This document shows, piece by piece, positions 37,677 through 49,905 of a stretch of 64,000 nucleotides of DNA. The DNA lies in the NCBI GenBank assembly GCA_027186245.1, contig CP114482.1:33127209-33191208 (forward strand), read 5' to 3'. Under the pieces are notes generated by a model. It ran no database searches, was not told where the DNA came from, and worked only from the letters and a program-made list of their open reading frames with translations. Within the stretch, counting starts at the first letter, position 1, and each line of letters begins with the position of its first letter. The position numbers and the translations under genes were made by a program. Source of the DNA: Coriaria nepalensis (lineage: Eukaryota; Streptophyta; Magnoliopsida; Cucurbitales; Coriariaceae).

Positions 37677-37689
37677 TTAATAAAAAAGG

Positions 37690-38900
37690 ATATAAGTCAT
37701 ATAATAAAACTCTAAGATATAGTTATAGAGCAAAGATTTAGGAGTTTTACCACTGTATCATATAATCAATTTAGTTTTACATCGGATAGGTCTATAATGA
37801 AAACAATCTTCTTAATTAGACAAATAATAGAAAAATATAGAGAAAAATAAAAGAATCTGCATATGTTACCTAGGCAATTAATCTTGTGGATACTTGAAAA
37901 GAAGAATGTGCCTCAATATTATATTAATATCATTAAAGATATGTATGAAGATGATGTAACAAGTGTTCGGTCAGTAGGTGAGATATTTAGTAAATTCCCT
38001 ATTATAATAGGACTTCATCAAAGGTTGGTTAAATCCATACATCCGTACTTTGTGGATAAGCTGATAAAACATATTTAGGATGAAGACCCTGGTGTATGTT
38101 GTTTATAGATGATATCATTCTAATTTATGAAACTAGAGAAGGTTTAAGTCAAAAATTAGATAGGTAGCGAAAGGCTCTAGAGAGTAAGGGTTTTGAAAGT
38201 AGTCACTCGAAAATGGAATATCTACCTTATAATTTCGATCCATAATCTCGAATAAATGGTAATCAAATTGAGATCGATAGTAGGGAGGTCCTATAGTCTG
38301 AAGCTTTTTTTTATTTAGGATATGTTATCTAAAAAACTAAGTACATTCAGGAGGATATAGACCATATGATTAAAGCATGTTGGATGAAAGAGAGGATGAC
38401 GTCAGGAATCTTATGTGATAGAATGGTGCCCGTGAGGTTGAAAGGAAAGTGTTATAAGATGATTGTTCAACCAACTATATTTATGATTGAGAGTGTTGGG
38501 CCACTACGGGACAACATATGGATAAGATGATGATAGCAGAAATGTATGTGTTAAGATAGATGTGTGGTAAAACACACATGAATAAAATTGAGAATGACAG
38601 GTTATGAGTTATCTAGGTATATCTCTTATAGATGACAAAATTAGGGAAATACGTATAACATGATTTGGTCATATATAGAGGAGACTAAATACGATCCTAA
38701 TTTGACAAAGTTTAGATTGACATACAAATGGGGGGCGTAGATGGAAAGGTAGGCCATTGAAAACTCAGATGAAAGTGGTGAAAGAAAACATCATAGATCT
38801 TGAATTAAACGATAATATATGAGAAGACCACATATCTTGGTGAACCAATATCCATGTAGCGAACTCCAAAAATAATGGGAATGAGCTTTCATGATAATGA
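37690..38900 (+). pseudogene. LINE reverse transcriptase remnant
   Basis: Plus-strand non-LTR RT. The open piece at 37863-38078 gives LPRQLILWILEKKNVPQYYI then NIIKDMYEDDVTSVRS, matching plant LINE RTs ('VPRELIW..L.KK.V...YI..I.DMY'). After a stop come FIDDIILIYETREG (canonical FADD changed to FIDD), IEIDSREV, and a C-terminal part ending near LKGKCYKMIVQPT. The segment VFIDLEKAYD normally found before PRELIW is deleted. Many stops; no endonuclease domain or poly-A tail was identified. Confidence 0.75.
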
Positions 38901-40514
38901 TGATGATTCCCCACTATTAAAGCATTTGATGTTATATTCTTAAGCTAATTGCAGGATTCAAGAGATGTAATCCAAATGGATGGATATTCACACTCCACGG
39001 CCCTTTTTTATTTGTTTTTAGATTTTTGATTTGTAATCTCTTTATTAATCTTGTTTTTTTCCCTTACTAAATGAAATATTTTACATTTGGCCAAACATAA
39101 AAAATAAAAATGAAGTACAACAGTTTAAATTCCTAAATTAGGGTAATCAATCTGTAAAATGGTGGAACTTAAATCATGAGCAGTAGGTGCTTCCTTGAAC
39201 TTTTGAATACATTAATTTTAAGGGCAAATTTTGAGAATTTACGGACATAAACTGGAGTCCCATAACTAAATTCTGAGGCTTAACATATTCTATGTTGTCA
39301 TTGGGATGAGGACACTAAACAGACTTTACTCGGCATATTTAAACATAATCTAACTAAGATTGTCAACTTGAGTTAAGCTGTACCTCGTATAAGAAAAAAT
39401 ATTCGATTCAGACTCGGACAATCTTGACAGGAATGTCCACTTAATAGATCAAGACTGGAGCAATATCAAGTTAACACCTTCAGACCCGGGGCACGTTCAT
39501 TAGAAGTATCAGTGAAAGAAAATTCAGTTAAGCCTCAGACAATGGGAAATTGTGTAGTTGAACATCATTAGCGTTGGATCTTCGAGTTTGGAACTTCGCG
39601 CATACCCTTGGAGCGTGGAACTCCTTTTGCGCTTCACAGAATATTAACACCATCTATGTTGAGGTTTCGTGGCGCAAGAAGATGATCTATGACATCCAGA
39701 ACATTAAAAATAGAGAAATGACTTAACTTGGGGGACGAAGAGAGACCTTAATCGCAGAGGCACATCTGGGTTAGGGCTCCCTCACACAGCTTTGTTCGCC
39801 TTCCGGAGAGAAATGAATGGAGAAAAGAAAAAGGCAAAGGTAAAAAAGGTAAAAGGAGAGAGAAGACGATTCTAAGATCGAGAACTGTATTTCATGATTA
39901 AAATCACTGGTTTCGGGATTTTGTAATTCAGAACCAATAACATTAAAAAAAACCATGATTCCAATTTCCATATACTGTTATAAATTTACTAACACAAAAA
40001 AAATCATAACCATATATCATTGTCGGCCACTAAAACCGTTTTTTTGTGATTAAAATGCCAAAAAATGTTTTTTAATTCCATGGCCAAGCGGGCCTATATA
40101 TATCTCTTCAGTATTTATTATTGGGAAGACTGGTCCCAAACGCTGAACGTTCACATGATTTTGTGTTATCCAAATGCAATGCAGCCAAGAAAGGGTAAAA
40201 CTATAATGCGATCCAGATTAGAGATAGATTTACAATGCTTATGATACATCATATGCGTATATGACAATATGTAGGATTTGGTTTCAGGTATCTTATACAA
40301 TCACAAAACTCCATCTACCTCTTTCTCCCTTCGTTGTATATTGCTAGAACTTTTCGACCATATATAATAACATTGTAGCACAAAAGAACAATTTGTACAT
40401 AGAGATCCATAATTAAAGAGACCTATTTTCTTTTTTCTTGGGTACTTTTCACTTTGTTAGCTTTTTAACGGCCAAATAAGAATATTGAATGGCAGAAGAA
40501 CTAAGATGAGGAAA
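38901..40514. other. Spacer, no gene seen
   Basis: AT-rich DNA with no recognised domain, RNA gene or element terminus. It includes the presumed 3' UTR of the minus-strand hydrolase just below 40515. Confidence 0.45.
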
Positions 40515-43500
40515 TCAAACCAAGTCATGATGATTAAGAAACTCAATTATCAATGGGTATACTTCATCACCTGCCTGCATTATAAAATACGAAAAATTAA
40601 GCCATTAAACTCTATTTGAAACCGGAATAGAGAAAGAAAAGAAGGGGAGGCGGGCGGGGTACAGAGAGCTATTGACAGTACCAAAAGACCTCCCACTAAA
40701 TCATAGTGACCGTAATGTTGACTGCCTGGTTCTCCAAAAACTTTATAAGTAACTAAATGATGGGGAATCAGCTTCACTGTTTCTGTTAATATCATCACAA
40801 CCACAGGGATAGAAAAGGTCAAAGAAAGATAACTAATCAAGATTGGCATCATACCACAGGGATAGAAAAGGTCAAAGAAAGATAACTAATCAAGATTGGC
40901 ATCATAGGAATGAAAATTACTGAATTAATATCATACCATAAACAGCTTCAGGTGGACAAATCAGGTCCTGATCTCCAGCAAGGGCCAATACCGGAACTTT
41001 GCTTCTAAGAAGATAGTTCTTGTAGTAGAATCTTCCGCTCCTGTCACATAAACCACCTTGCCCAAAGGCAGTAGATAGCTGAAATAGAAGTTTAGCAGGT
41101 ACAGTACCTGAAAATGTGGGTCCACTTTTATTTGCGCGGAAGGGGACTTATGTACAATAGCAACACTGATGTAATTGGTTCAAGGGTCTGACCAATAACA
41201 GTTCAAAGAATACTAGGGAAATTCACAAGACAATGAACATAATGCGCATGCAGCGCATATAATCAGGTTGCATAAGATCAGCCTAGTGTGCATCTGGTTA
41301 TTTTAATTAGGTCGTGAGGTAAGCTGGATTTTGCATTGTCTATGTTTTAGATAAGCTGGAATTTACAGACCTAAACTGGTTGACCTAAGTATTCAGTTTG
41401 CAATCCACTAGTCAACTTTATAACTCACAGTAAAACTCCAGTCAGGGATAAGTAATTCGGGTCTAAGATCCAATCTTCTGGTTCATGCTTCAGATGGTTT
41501 ATGCAATAATCTGCCTTAGAAAGTCCGAAAAGTTTTGTTCTTACCAAAGTTGTTCAATACAAGCTTCTCAAGCAACTTAGGGTTCATCATATTCTCCGAA
41601 GAAATTTGAGAGCTTAACCAAGACAGGAGGTAAGGAGGGCTGGATGCAAGGGTGTGAGCAGCAGCAGCCAATGTCCCCAAGGGAATAACAGGAACCTTAA
41701 GAGCCTCTGCAGGATTTCTCTGTGCATCCAGAGCCATTTCAGCTTAGTTTTCTTATCTTGTGATACAAGTGTCAAATCGAAAGAAAAAATTCTAAAATAA
41801 TTGGAGTTTATATAACTTGCCATAGGTAAAAGCAATTTAAGTGATGATTTTGAAGACGAGTAATCAAGTGATGAGCCTAGGGTAGCAACTGATGCTAACT
41901 GAGGATCGGTTCCATTAAATCCTGAAAAAGAAACATATTCAAACCTGTAAAGGTTCTAAGAGATGGATGTATCACAATAAAGCTGAATTAGTAATCGCCT
42001 ATTACTGGTTTCATTGAAACCACATAAGCGAAAATGTGCTGGTAAGACATTCAGAGAACGCATAAGTCCTAAGCCAATCAACATCTTTCGATGGTAAAAT
42101 TGTATCCAACAAAAGTGGGGCTTGTTGCATATCTACCCCCAACAACTCATTGGTTGGCAATGAGTCTATGAAGGCATAGTTATGTTCCTGAACATACTTT
42201 ATTTAATGATCTTGGAAGAAAAATTAGCCGTTGTCATTAGCTTTTGAAAATGATAACTTCTCTAAAGTGTTATTGTTTCAGAAAAAGAATGTAAAGAACA
42301 GCATAGGATGGAAATTCACCGCATCGAGACAGCATCGCATAGAGCAAGATACCCCCCATTGAGTGACCAATTGCTAGCAACCTACCATCTTTTGGTCTGC
42401 TTTGAGTTCTTATGTATTCCATCTATAAAAGGAGGGTACCAAATATCTCAAATTTTCATGAAATGAAGGTATTATGAACCCACCAGAGAATGGGTATAGG
42501 ATATTTGCCAAATCTAAAAAAGAATTGATAATGAAGTCATGTCACCTCACCGCAGCAGGCATATCCTCTTCCAGGTAGTGGTCAAAATCCCAATCGTACT
42601 TCACAATGAGGTCAAGTCTTTTCTTGATATCTTCCATGGTAATAGAAATACGGTCTGGGAAGTCAGGGAACTGCATTGGTGTTGATTGTTGGATTTCCTC
42701 AATTACATCTGTAAGTCTTTCACTAAGATCCCTAATCTGACTAGTAATGTCAGAATTTTTTCCTGTTATAAGATGAAAGTTACTCCTAAGATCATTGCAA
42801 GCATCTAATTATTTGGTCGAAAGAATCACTAACAAGAAAGTTCTTAACCAACCTTCGTTTAGAAAGCCGGAAACTCTTTCAGTAACATCCATGACAATAT
42901 CTTTAAAACTCCTCTTTGTTGAAGGAGGATTTAGAGTTTGTCCATGCTCAGCCGCAGAATCTGTACTTAACCCAGCCCCTCGCAGTTCAAGAATCCAAGT
43001 ATCAAATCCTTGGCCCGACATATGGCGTGCAAATGAAGACTAAAGACAGTGACACACAGACAAATAGGCTTCATAAATAGGGAAAAAGTATGGTAGAAAT
43101 TTCAAACTACAATCTCTTTATTACTCCCAAAGTGGCACAGGAAAAAAATTGTGTAAAGACATAGTATTGATCTCAAAATTAGTATTGACAGATTAAAAGC
43201 AAAAGAAAAGAAATGACAAAGTCCATGATTCAGAATTTATTTTAGATCATCTTCTTAAGGAAGGGGTTGCTAAATTACATATAATATCAAAGGAGTAAAT
43301 CATCTGTTCTATCTACAATAAATATTTGTGTCTACGTAGTTTCAACAGAAAAGAAAAGGAGAAGCCAAAGAGAATGCAAACTGACCTCAGGAGAGAGATC
43401 ATATCCAATAGCATTGGTCCCAACGCCTGATAATAGCAACAGCGGATGATTCCTGGATGGTCCCTGTAAACACGCATAGTTATGGAATTCAAAATGTAAA

Positions 43501-43828
43501 AGAATGCAAAGAGACAGACAAGAGGTTTGAGAGAGTGATATAGAACCAGAGTAGAAGGAAGGTATCGCCAGAGAGCGAGTCTCCAATCAGAATTGGGAAT
43601 CGACACGTAGTGAAGCTCGTCGGCCGTACAGATCGAACACTTCTTCTCCTTACTCTTCTTCATCTTACTATCCAAAGGCAATGCCCCAACGTACAACGCC
43701 ATGGGAGGAAGAGATCTCATAGGCACTACAAGATGAGGTCTAGTACCGTCCAGTGGTGCCGGACTAAACCTACCCAATACACAGTCAGTCCGGTTCACCG
43801 CACGGAGATCCGATTGAGGAAACAACAT
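40515..43828 (-). CDS. Alpha/beta hydrolase, UCP031088 type
   Basis: Uncharacterised plant alpha/beta hydrolase (Arabidopsis At1g15060/At1g73750 type). Exons (minus): 43547-43828, 43386-43463, 42853-43039, 42551-42762, 42320-42422, 41821-41921, 41545-41719, 40937-41107, 40682-40782, 40515-40574. The joined frame is 489 codons without stops. Motifs: CTADELHYVSIPNSDWRLAL near residue 68, LLLLSGVGTNAIGYDLSP, GFDTWILELRGAGLS, nucleophile Ser274 in GHSMGG, Asp425 in ALAGDQDLICPPE, His462 in HYGHYDLVGG. The triad is intact, so an active hydrolase or esterase is expected; the substrate is not known. The N-terminus lacks acids for its first stretch, and plastid targeting is possible. Intron 6 begins with GC rather than GT; a GT-AG alternative adds 9 residues. 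Intron 8 holds a 53-bp perfect duplication. Confidence 0.93.
40801..40906. repeat. Perfect 53-bp tandem duplication in hydrolase intron 8
   Basis: Units 40801-40853 and 40854-40906 are identical (each begins CCACAGGGATAGAAAAGGTC). It lies wholly inside an intron, between the exon ends at 40782 and 40937, so the protein is unaffected. Identity implies a recent event. Confidence 0.95.
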
Positions 43829-45880
43829 GATTTCCAGGAAGCTAATGGGGGAGAAGAGGAATAGGGAGGTATGTTTGATTGTGACTAGATCTTATTTAGT
43901 TAATCTGACTATAAATAGATGGCCAAATTAGATATACCTATCTCTACTCTAATTATCATCCACTCATTAAACTACCACGCACGTTGTTTCATAAAGATCC
44001 CTTGTTGTCTTGTTGACTACAAAATTCAGACTTAGATCACCTTTTAAACTATTTTTTAACCTCATTTTAATCATTTTTTATATATTTATCCCCAAAATTT
44101 TGTTTTACATTCTTTTAAGACATTTCATTATTTTAAATTGTATTTTCATTGACATTACCTCCCTCGACCCTTTTGCCATTATCATCTTTTTAGAAATAAT
44201 TAAAAATAATAAAGTTGACATTCTTACGCTCTTAAATTTTATTATTTTATATTTTTAATTTAATTTTTAATTATTTTTTATTTATTCACATTTAAAATAA
44301 TTTTCTTAACTTTATTCTGCCCCGCCACAAGTCATATCAACCACCCTCCGAGAAATGACTCTCTCTGGTCGAAATCATCTAGAATCTAGTATTTTTTTCT
44401 TCGAGAGAAATTTATATTCTAGTAAAAAAGGGCAATGGCTTTGACAAAGGAAAGTGAATGAGATTTTATTTTAAGAGATTAAAAGAAAAATAATTAAAAA
44501 TAATATTAAAAATATGAAAATAAAAGTTAAGAATATATAAATAAAAATAAAATTTTCCGTGATGGCAATCAAAGACGATAATAGTGGAGGGATTGATAGA
44601 GGTGATTGTGAAAAGGTGAATTGATGAAAAAATAATCTAAAATAATGAAGTGGGTTAAAGAAAGAAAAAAATTTTGAGGTTAAAAATATAAAAAAAAAAT
44701 TAATTTGAATTTAAAAAAGAATTAAAAAGACAAATAAGAGGAGACAAAATCAGATTTTTGCATGGTTCGGAAGGAGATTTTTTAAATAGAATGATAATTT
44801 GGAGGTATGTTTAATTTGGCCAAAATAGATTATATGTTAGATGATGAGATATTTTAGCACACCGTTTGAGTAGAAAAATACTCTAGCCACCGTAAGTCAT
44901 CTTATCTTTTGCTTGATATATTATTAAAAAATTTACTTATTTATCAGTATAAGTGGTTGGAGTAGATAGTTTTTCTCTTCTCCAAAAATATGCAAAAAAA
45001 TCTCTATGAGACGAATAGAGATAGAGGGATGTTGAAAATAGTGTAGAAAATAAGTATGCATTCTCTAAGTTCTAAGAATACTAGAATTGAATTTCGAATT
45101 TTAAATTTTTTATCTGACATGACATACCTAATTATTATGCCACATCATCGTAATTTATATTATTTTTATCGTATTGATTTTATTTGATTCTATCTTTACT
45201 CACTCAAACTCAATTTTACCTTCGATTATTTAAATTTTATCTTTAATATTTTCATCCTAGCTAGTCACTTACGTAAGAGAGAGGTGCCGAAAAGATAGGT
45301 GCAACAGTTAGAATCGGGAAAAGTTGATTGTGCGGAGCATGTCGTCGTTGCGATAATAACAATGGCTGAAATTAGAAAATTTAGTTGCGATTAAAACATT
45401 AGAGATAAAATTAAATAAATAGAAAATAAAATTTAATTTTATTGGGTGAAACTAAAATAAAATAAAATTACTTTATTATAAATGAAAGAATTCACAAAAT
45501 ATGATCATATGGCATTATGATTAGTATACACATCATCAAATTTGATAAATATTTAAAATATCATAAGATTAATCCTAATTTTTATAGAATTTAGAGAGTT
45601 CATATTTATTTTCTATGATATAGATGCTTTAATCCTTATTTCTCATTATTATAGTAGCTCAATCCTAGTTCACCAAAAAGATAATACATAATTGAAAAAT
45701 GTGTTGTGTTAGATCTTCTAACATAAACTAAAACTCCAATAAAATAGAGTCCGATCAAGAAAATTATTAATTTAATAAAATATTAGTATTTATTAATTAA
45801 TTAATTAAACTTATTTAAAATTAAATAATTAGTAAATTACTTTTTTTAATTTTATTTTACCCTAGGTGTAATCCCTTTCT
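43829..45880. other. AT-rich spacer, upstream of the hydrolase
   Basis: Includes the 5' flank of the minus-strand hydrolase. The rest is strongly AT-rich with homopolymer runs. No gene or element terminus was recognised. Confidence 0.45.
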
Positions 45881-46320
45881 CTTTCATGTCTCTCTCTCAC
45901 TTTCTCTTTTCTCTATATACCCCTTCCTTACCCCTCTTTCCCGAGTCATGGTGCTACAACCCCTCTACTCTTTCTCCCCTCTCTGTTCTCTTCTATTCCA
46001 TCTTCTTCAATCTTCTCTCACACTACAGCCCTTTCCCATTTCTAATCGCCTCTAAATTCACCATCTTTGCCTCTCATATTCTCATTTTCCTCTCTCTTTC
46101 CTCTTCCCCATCAGGCACCCTCTTTCTCTCGTCACCTCCTCTCTCTCTCTTGCTAGTGCACTCTCTCTCTCTCGGATCAAAGACATAATATCTTTCTTCT
46201 CAAGGGTTCGAGTTATAAGGGCTTCAGTTCCATCATCTCCCTCGTACACTCGTCTATCTTTGCACATGATCTGGGGTTTTGCTTCCTCTCCCTCTCTCTT
46301 ATATCAATTTCTCTATAGAT
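45881..46320. repeat. CT-rich low-complexity tract
   Basis: Dense TCTC/CCTCT sequence over about 430 bp. It yields long open frames on both strands, but their composition (Ser, Leu, Pro on plus; Arg, Glu on minus) is that of a simple repeat. A CT-rich leader of an unseen gene cannot be excluded. Confidence 0.5.
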
Positions 46321-46539
46321 GCTATGTTTGCAAACGAGTTTTTCTTTTTTTGGTTTCTTTTACTTGATTGAACTGTGGGTATATATAATCTTCAACTATT
46401 TTGTTAGAAATATTATTAAAACTTTAGTTTGAATTTGATTTTGATTTTATTCAACTCAGTGGCTTTATTACTAATAAAAAAATTGAGCTTTTGGTACGCT
46501 TTCTAGTTATTTTTAAAAAAAGAGAAAGAAAAATTCTGG

Positions 46540-46700
46540 CACCCGGAACCAGATTGATACCGTACTGATATCATATCAGTATTGAAATGACCGGTATTAA
46601 ATTAGAATTGAAAGTTCCAGTCCTGACACTTGTACCGATAGCAACGTATGCGAGACCAGAATTAATACCTGTACCGATAATATTTTCGACCACCCTTACA
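46540..46700. repeat. hAT-like MITE remnant
   Basis: Contains alternating GGTACCG-like words (GATACCGTACTGATATC, TGTACCGATA) and ends in GACCACCCTTA, the complement of a TAAGGGTGGTC terminus common in nonautonomous hAT elements. Only one terminus is clear. Confidence 0.35.
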
Positions 46701-46839
46701 TTGGTAAAAATTTGTAGGGAAAGTTTTCTTATTAGAAATTAAAAATATATATTATGATAATTAATATTTGATATTAAGGAGAATTATTTAATGAATATAT
46801 TATATGTGGTTCAAGAAAATTTAAAAATAATTTTTAAGT

Positions 46840-47879
46840 TAAATAGTTAAAGAATCATTATTCATAATTTAATTAAATTTAAAACATCAGATTTATATTG
46901 ATCTCTAATAAGGTGTCTAATAAAGTGTATGAGTCACTTGTGCAGTGAGAAGTTCCAACACCCTAACAAAGAACTTATAGTCACTATTATTGTACAATAT
47001 TAATCCTTTCATCTATACTAAATCTCGGTCGGTTCATGAGTATGATTTAATTATTAAACCCTAATTGACTTGATTATATGAATCTTGTGATTTCTTATGT
47101 AACTTAGACAATGAATCTACATAAAATTCTTTTCTAACCATGTTACTTTGCAAAAATTTCTTGTTGCATAAAATATATTACTTATAGGACATATCCTCTT
47201 GATAAAGAGGAGATAGATCTGATCTTATCACTCTACAGACTTCACATATTCAAACACATGCCTAGTCATTTGCCTTTTTATGGATTATGGCAAAAATCAC
47301 ATAAAGCGATATCAAAACATGATATCTTGTATCTTAGGTTTGAGAATTACAAGTACCATTGTCACTTGATAAGTTTCATTAACAGTTTCTCATTACCATT
47401 GAGACTTGTTAAGCAATTACGTTCAATTATCAATCTTTTATTAATCACTTGCATGTGTATCAAGGTATTAACTAATATTAATTATTATGAGAATATCATT
47501 TTTCTAATAAGATTTTATCCCTACAATAGTCTTCTCGGATTGTCAGTATCCCTTTTTGATAATACTACGATTGTAAACAATTTGGATTTTAGGCTTATAG
47601 CTCCTTAAGTCTCATAGAGCATGATCACCATCATGATGCGAAGAGCATTACCTAATAATCGAGAATTTATCATACCAAACATATACATATAAATATATAT
47701 ATTTAAGCAACTTTATTACTCCAACAAAATAATAAATAACTGATAGATATATATTAACTACTCATGTCATAAATACAAAGTATTTATAATGTTGATAATA
47801 TTTGCATGTAAGATTGAATCTCATAAGTATATGACCTGATCGGATATATCTGATTAGCTTGATGAATATACACTTTCAA
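46840..47879 (-). repeat. Long Copia LTR, copy D (3' LTR, truncated)
   Basis: Minus-strand start TGAAAGTGTATATTCATC at 47879 follows the polypurine tract AGTGCAAGAGGGAGAT (47880-47895), which fixes the LTR edge. The body matches copies C, E and F. The distal part of the LTR (the GGGGCCCACC region onwards) is missing below about 46840. Confidence 0.75.
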
Positions 47880-49905
47880 TCTCCCTCTTGCACTAAAGCT
47901 AGTCAAATCTCAATTTCAACCCCAGTTTTGTAAAATGGCGGCCGAACTTTTGTTGGTAAAGTGCCTTAGTGAATGAATCTGCTATGTTATTGTGATTGTC
48001 CACTCTTTCTATGTTCACTTCCTAACGTTAGATTATCTCATGGATTAGGTGATACCTTCATAGTACATATTTGGATTTTTTATGAGTCTGAGTTCCTTTT
48101 GCTTGCATAATCGCACTGTTGTTATCACAGTACACTACTACGAGATCAAATATGCTAAGAACCACACCATTTTAAATAATGAACTTCTTCACCCAAACTT
48201 CTTCTTTAGATGTTTTAGAAGGGGGTATGTATTCAACTTCAATAATGTAATCAATGGTAATTTCCTATCTGGAACTCTTACAACTTACAACTCCACCATT
48301 TAACATGAGTAGGTATCCTAAGTTGTTTTGTTGTCACCTGAATCTAAGTGAAAATGGAGTCTGTGAAATCCTCAATTTTCAGATTGTTCCCTCCATAGAT
48401 CAATAACATGTTTTTATTTTTTCTAAAATACTTAAGAATGCTCTTAACAGCCTTCCAGTGTTGTTCTTTCAGATTGCATTGGAACTTGATCATAACACTT
48501 AAAGCATATGATACATCTGGCCTTATACATTGCATATCATAGATGATAGAGCCTATAGCCAAACCATAAGGAACTCCACTCATGTGTTCTATCTCCTCTT
48601 GTTTCTTAAGAGACATCTTCTTAGAGAGGGAGATTCCATGACATATTGGCAATAGTAATTTCTTGGAATCCTCAATACTAAACAACTTTAGTATTTTACT
48701 AATACACCTGGATTGGGTCAAGCCAAATTTTTTTTTGAATCTATCTGTATAGATCTTTATACCTAGTACCAAAGATGCTTTACCTATATCTTTCATGAAG
48801 AAGTTTTTTGACAACCAAATCATTACGAATTGCAACATACTAATATCATTCACAATGAGTAAGTAGTATGTCGCCAACATATAAGAAAATTTATGTTACT
48901 TGACTCCCATTGACTTTCTTATATACACATGGAACATCATCATTCTTGATAAAATTAAAAGATTTGATACTTCTTATGCAAACAAATGTTCTAGTTTTGA
49001 AATACTTGCTTCAATCAATAAATTATCCTTTGTGCTCATATAACTTGTTTTCACAAGTTTGGTACGTAAAATCTTTATGTTGTATTAATAATATACACCT
49101 CCTCTTCCAAATATTCATTTAGGAAGGTGAATTTTACATCCATTTGCTTGATTTCATAATCATGGTAAGTTGCTATAACTAACAATATCCTAATGGACTT
49201 GGTCATCAAAACTAGCGAGAAGGTTTTTCATAATCAATCCCCTCTCTTTTCCTATAGCCCTTGGCTAAAAATCGATCCTTATCGATCTCGAGTTTTCCAT
49301 CAGCCTTGGTATTTTTCTTAAAGCCCTAGTTGAACCAATTTGCAACTATTCTTTCAAGTGCATCTTCCGAGATCCAAAATTGGTTGGCATACACAGACTC
49401 GATTTAAGATTCCATAGATTCAAACCATTTCTTTGAATCTAAACCTTTCATGGCTTTAGCGTAACTCGTAGGGTCATCCTCTATGATTGAGCTCTCACTA
49501 GAGTTTCCAATGAGAAAATTTTACCATTCTAGCTCAATCGAGACTGTCCCAGATCCACAAGGTCTTTGTGTATCTTGAGGGATGACAACTACTTCTTTCG
49601 AAGGTTCCTTATATGTGAGAATCGTTGAATCTTGATCCTTAATTTAACAGCTATTTTTTTTAATATTGAATTTTTTCAAGATCTACTTTATTCCTATTGT
49701 TTCCTTGCGAAAATAATTCCCTTTCCAAGGAAACGACATATTTAGCTACAAACACTTTGAGCCCAACGGAATGATAAAAATAGTATCATAATATTTTTTT
49801 AGGATATGCCATAAAATATCATTTATAGGATCTTGTCTATAATTTCTCTACTTCATGCTTCTTTACATAAGTAGGACATCCTCATATCTTGATATTGATA
49901 AACTG
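47880..49905 (-). pseudogene. Copia element D: integrase end, RT, RNase H
   Basis: Minus-strand pol remnant. From high to low coordinates: integrase tail (GCPTYVKKHEVEKL near 49,870 and FERSS-like sequence to 49,600); RT N-terminal part (DDPTSYAKAMKGLDSKKW at about 49,470, KQMDVKTAFLN equivalent near 49,140); RT C-terminal part open at 48344-48880 (IWLSKNFFMKDIGKASLVLG, SKKLLLPICHGISLSKKM, CIRPDVSYALSVM); RNase H remnant at 47900-48340. The active-site YVDD is degraded to YVGD-like sequence. Stops are frequent. The upper end at about 49905 joins directly to Gypsy sequence. Confidence 0.8.

Noticed and set aside
43610..43864. Plus-strand frame opposite hydrolase exon 1
   Set aside because: Antisense shadow of a well supported exon.
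45886..46267. Open frames of about 100 and 61 codons in the CT-rich tract
   Set aside because: Their composition mirrors the simple repeat and they overlap on opposite strands without any motif.
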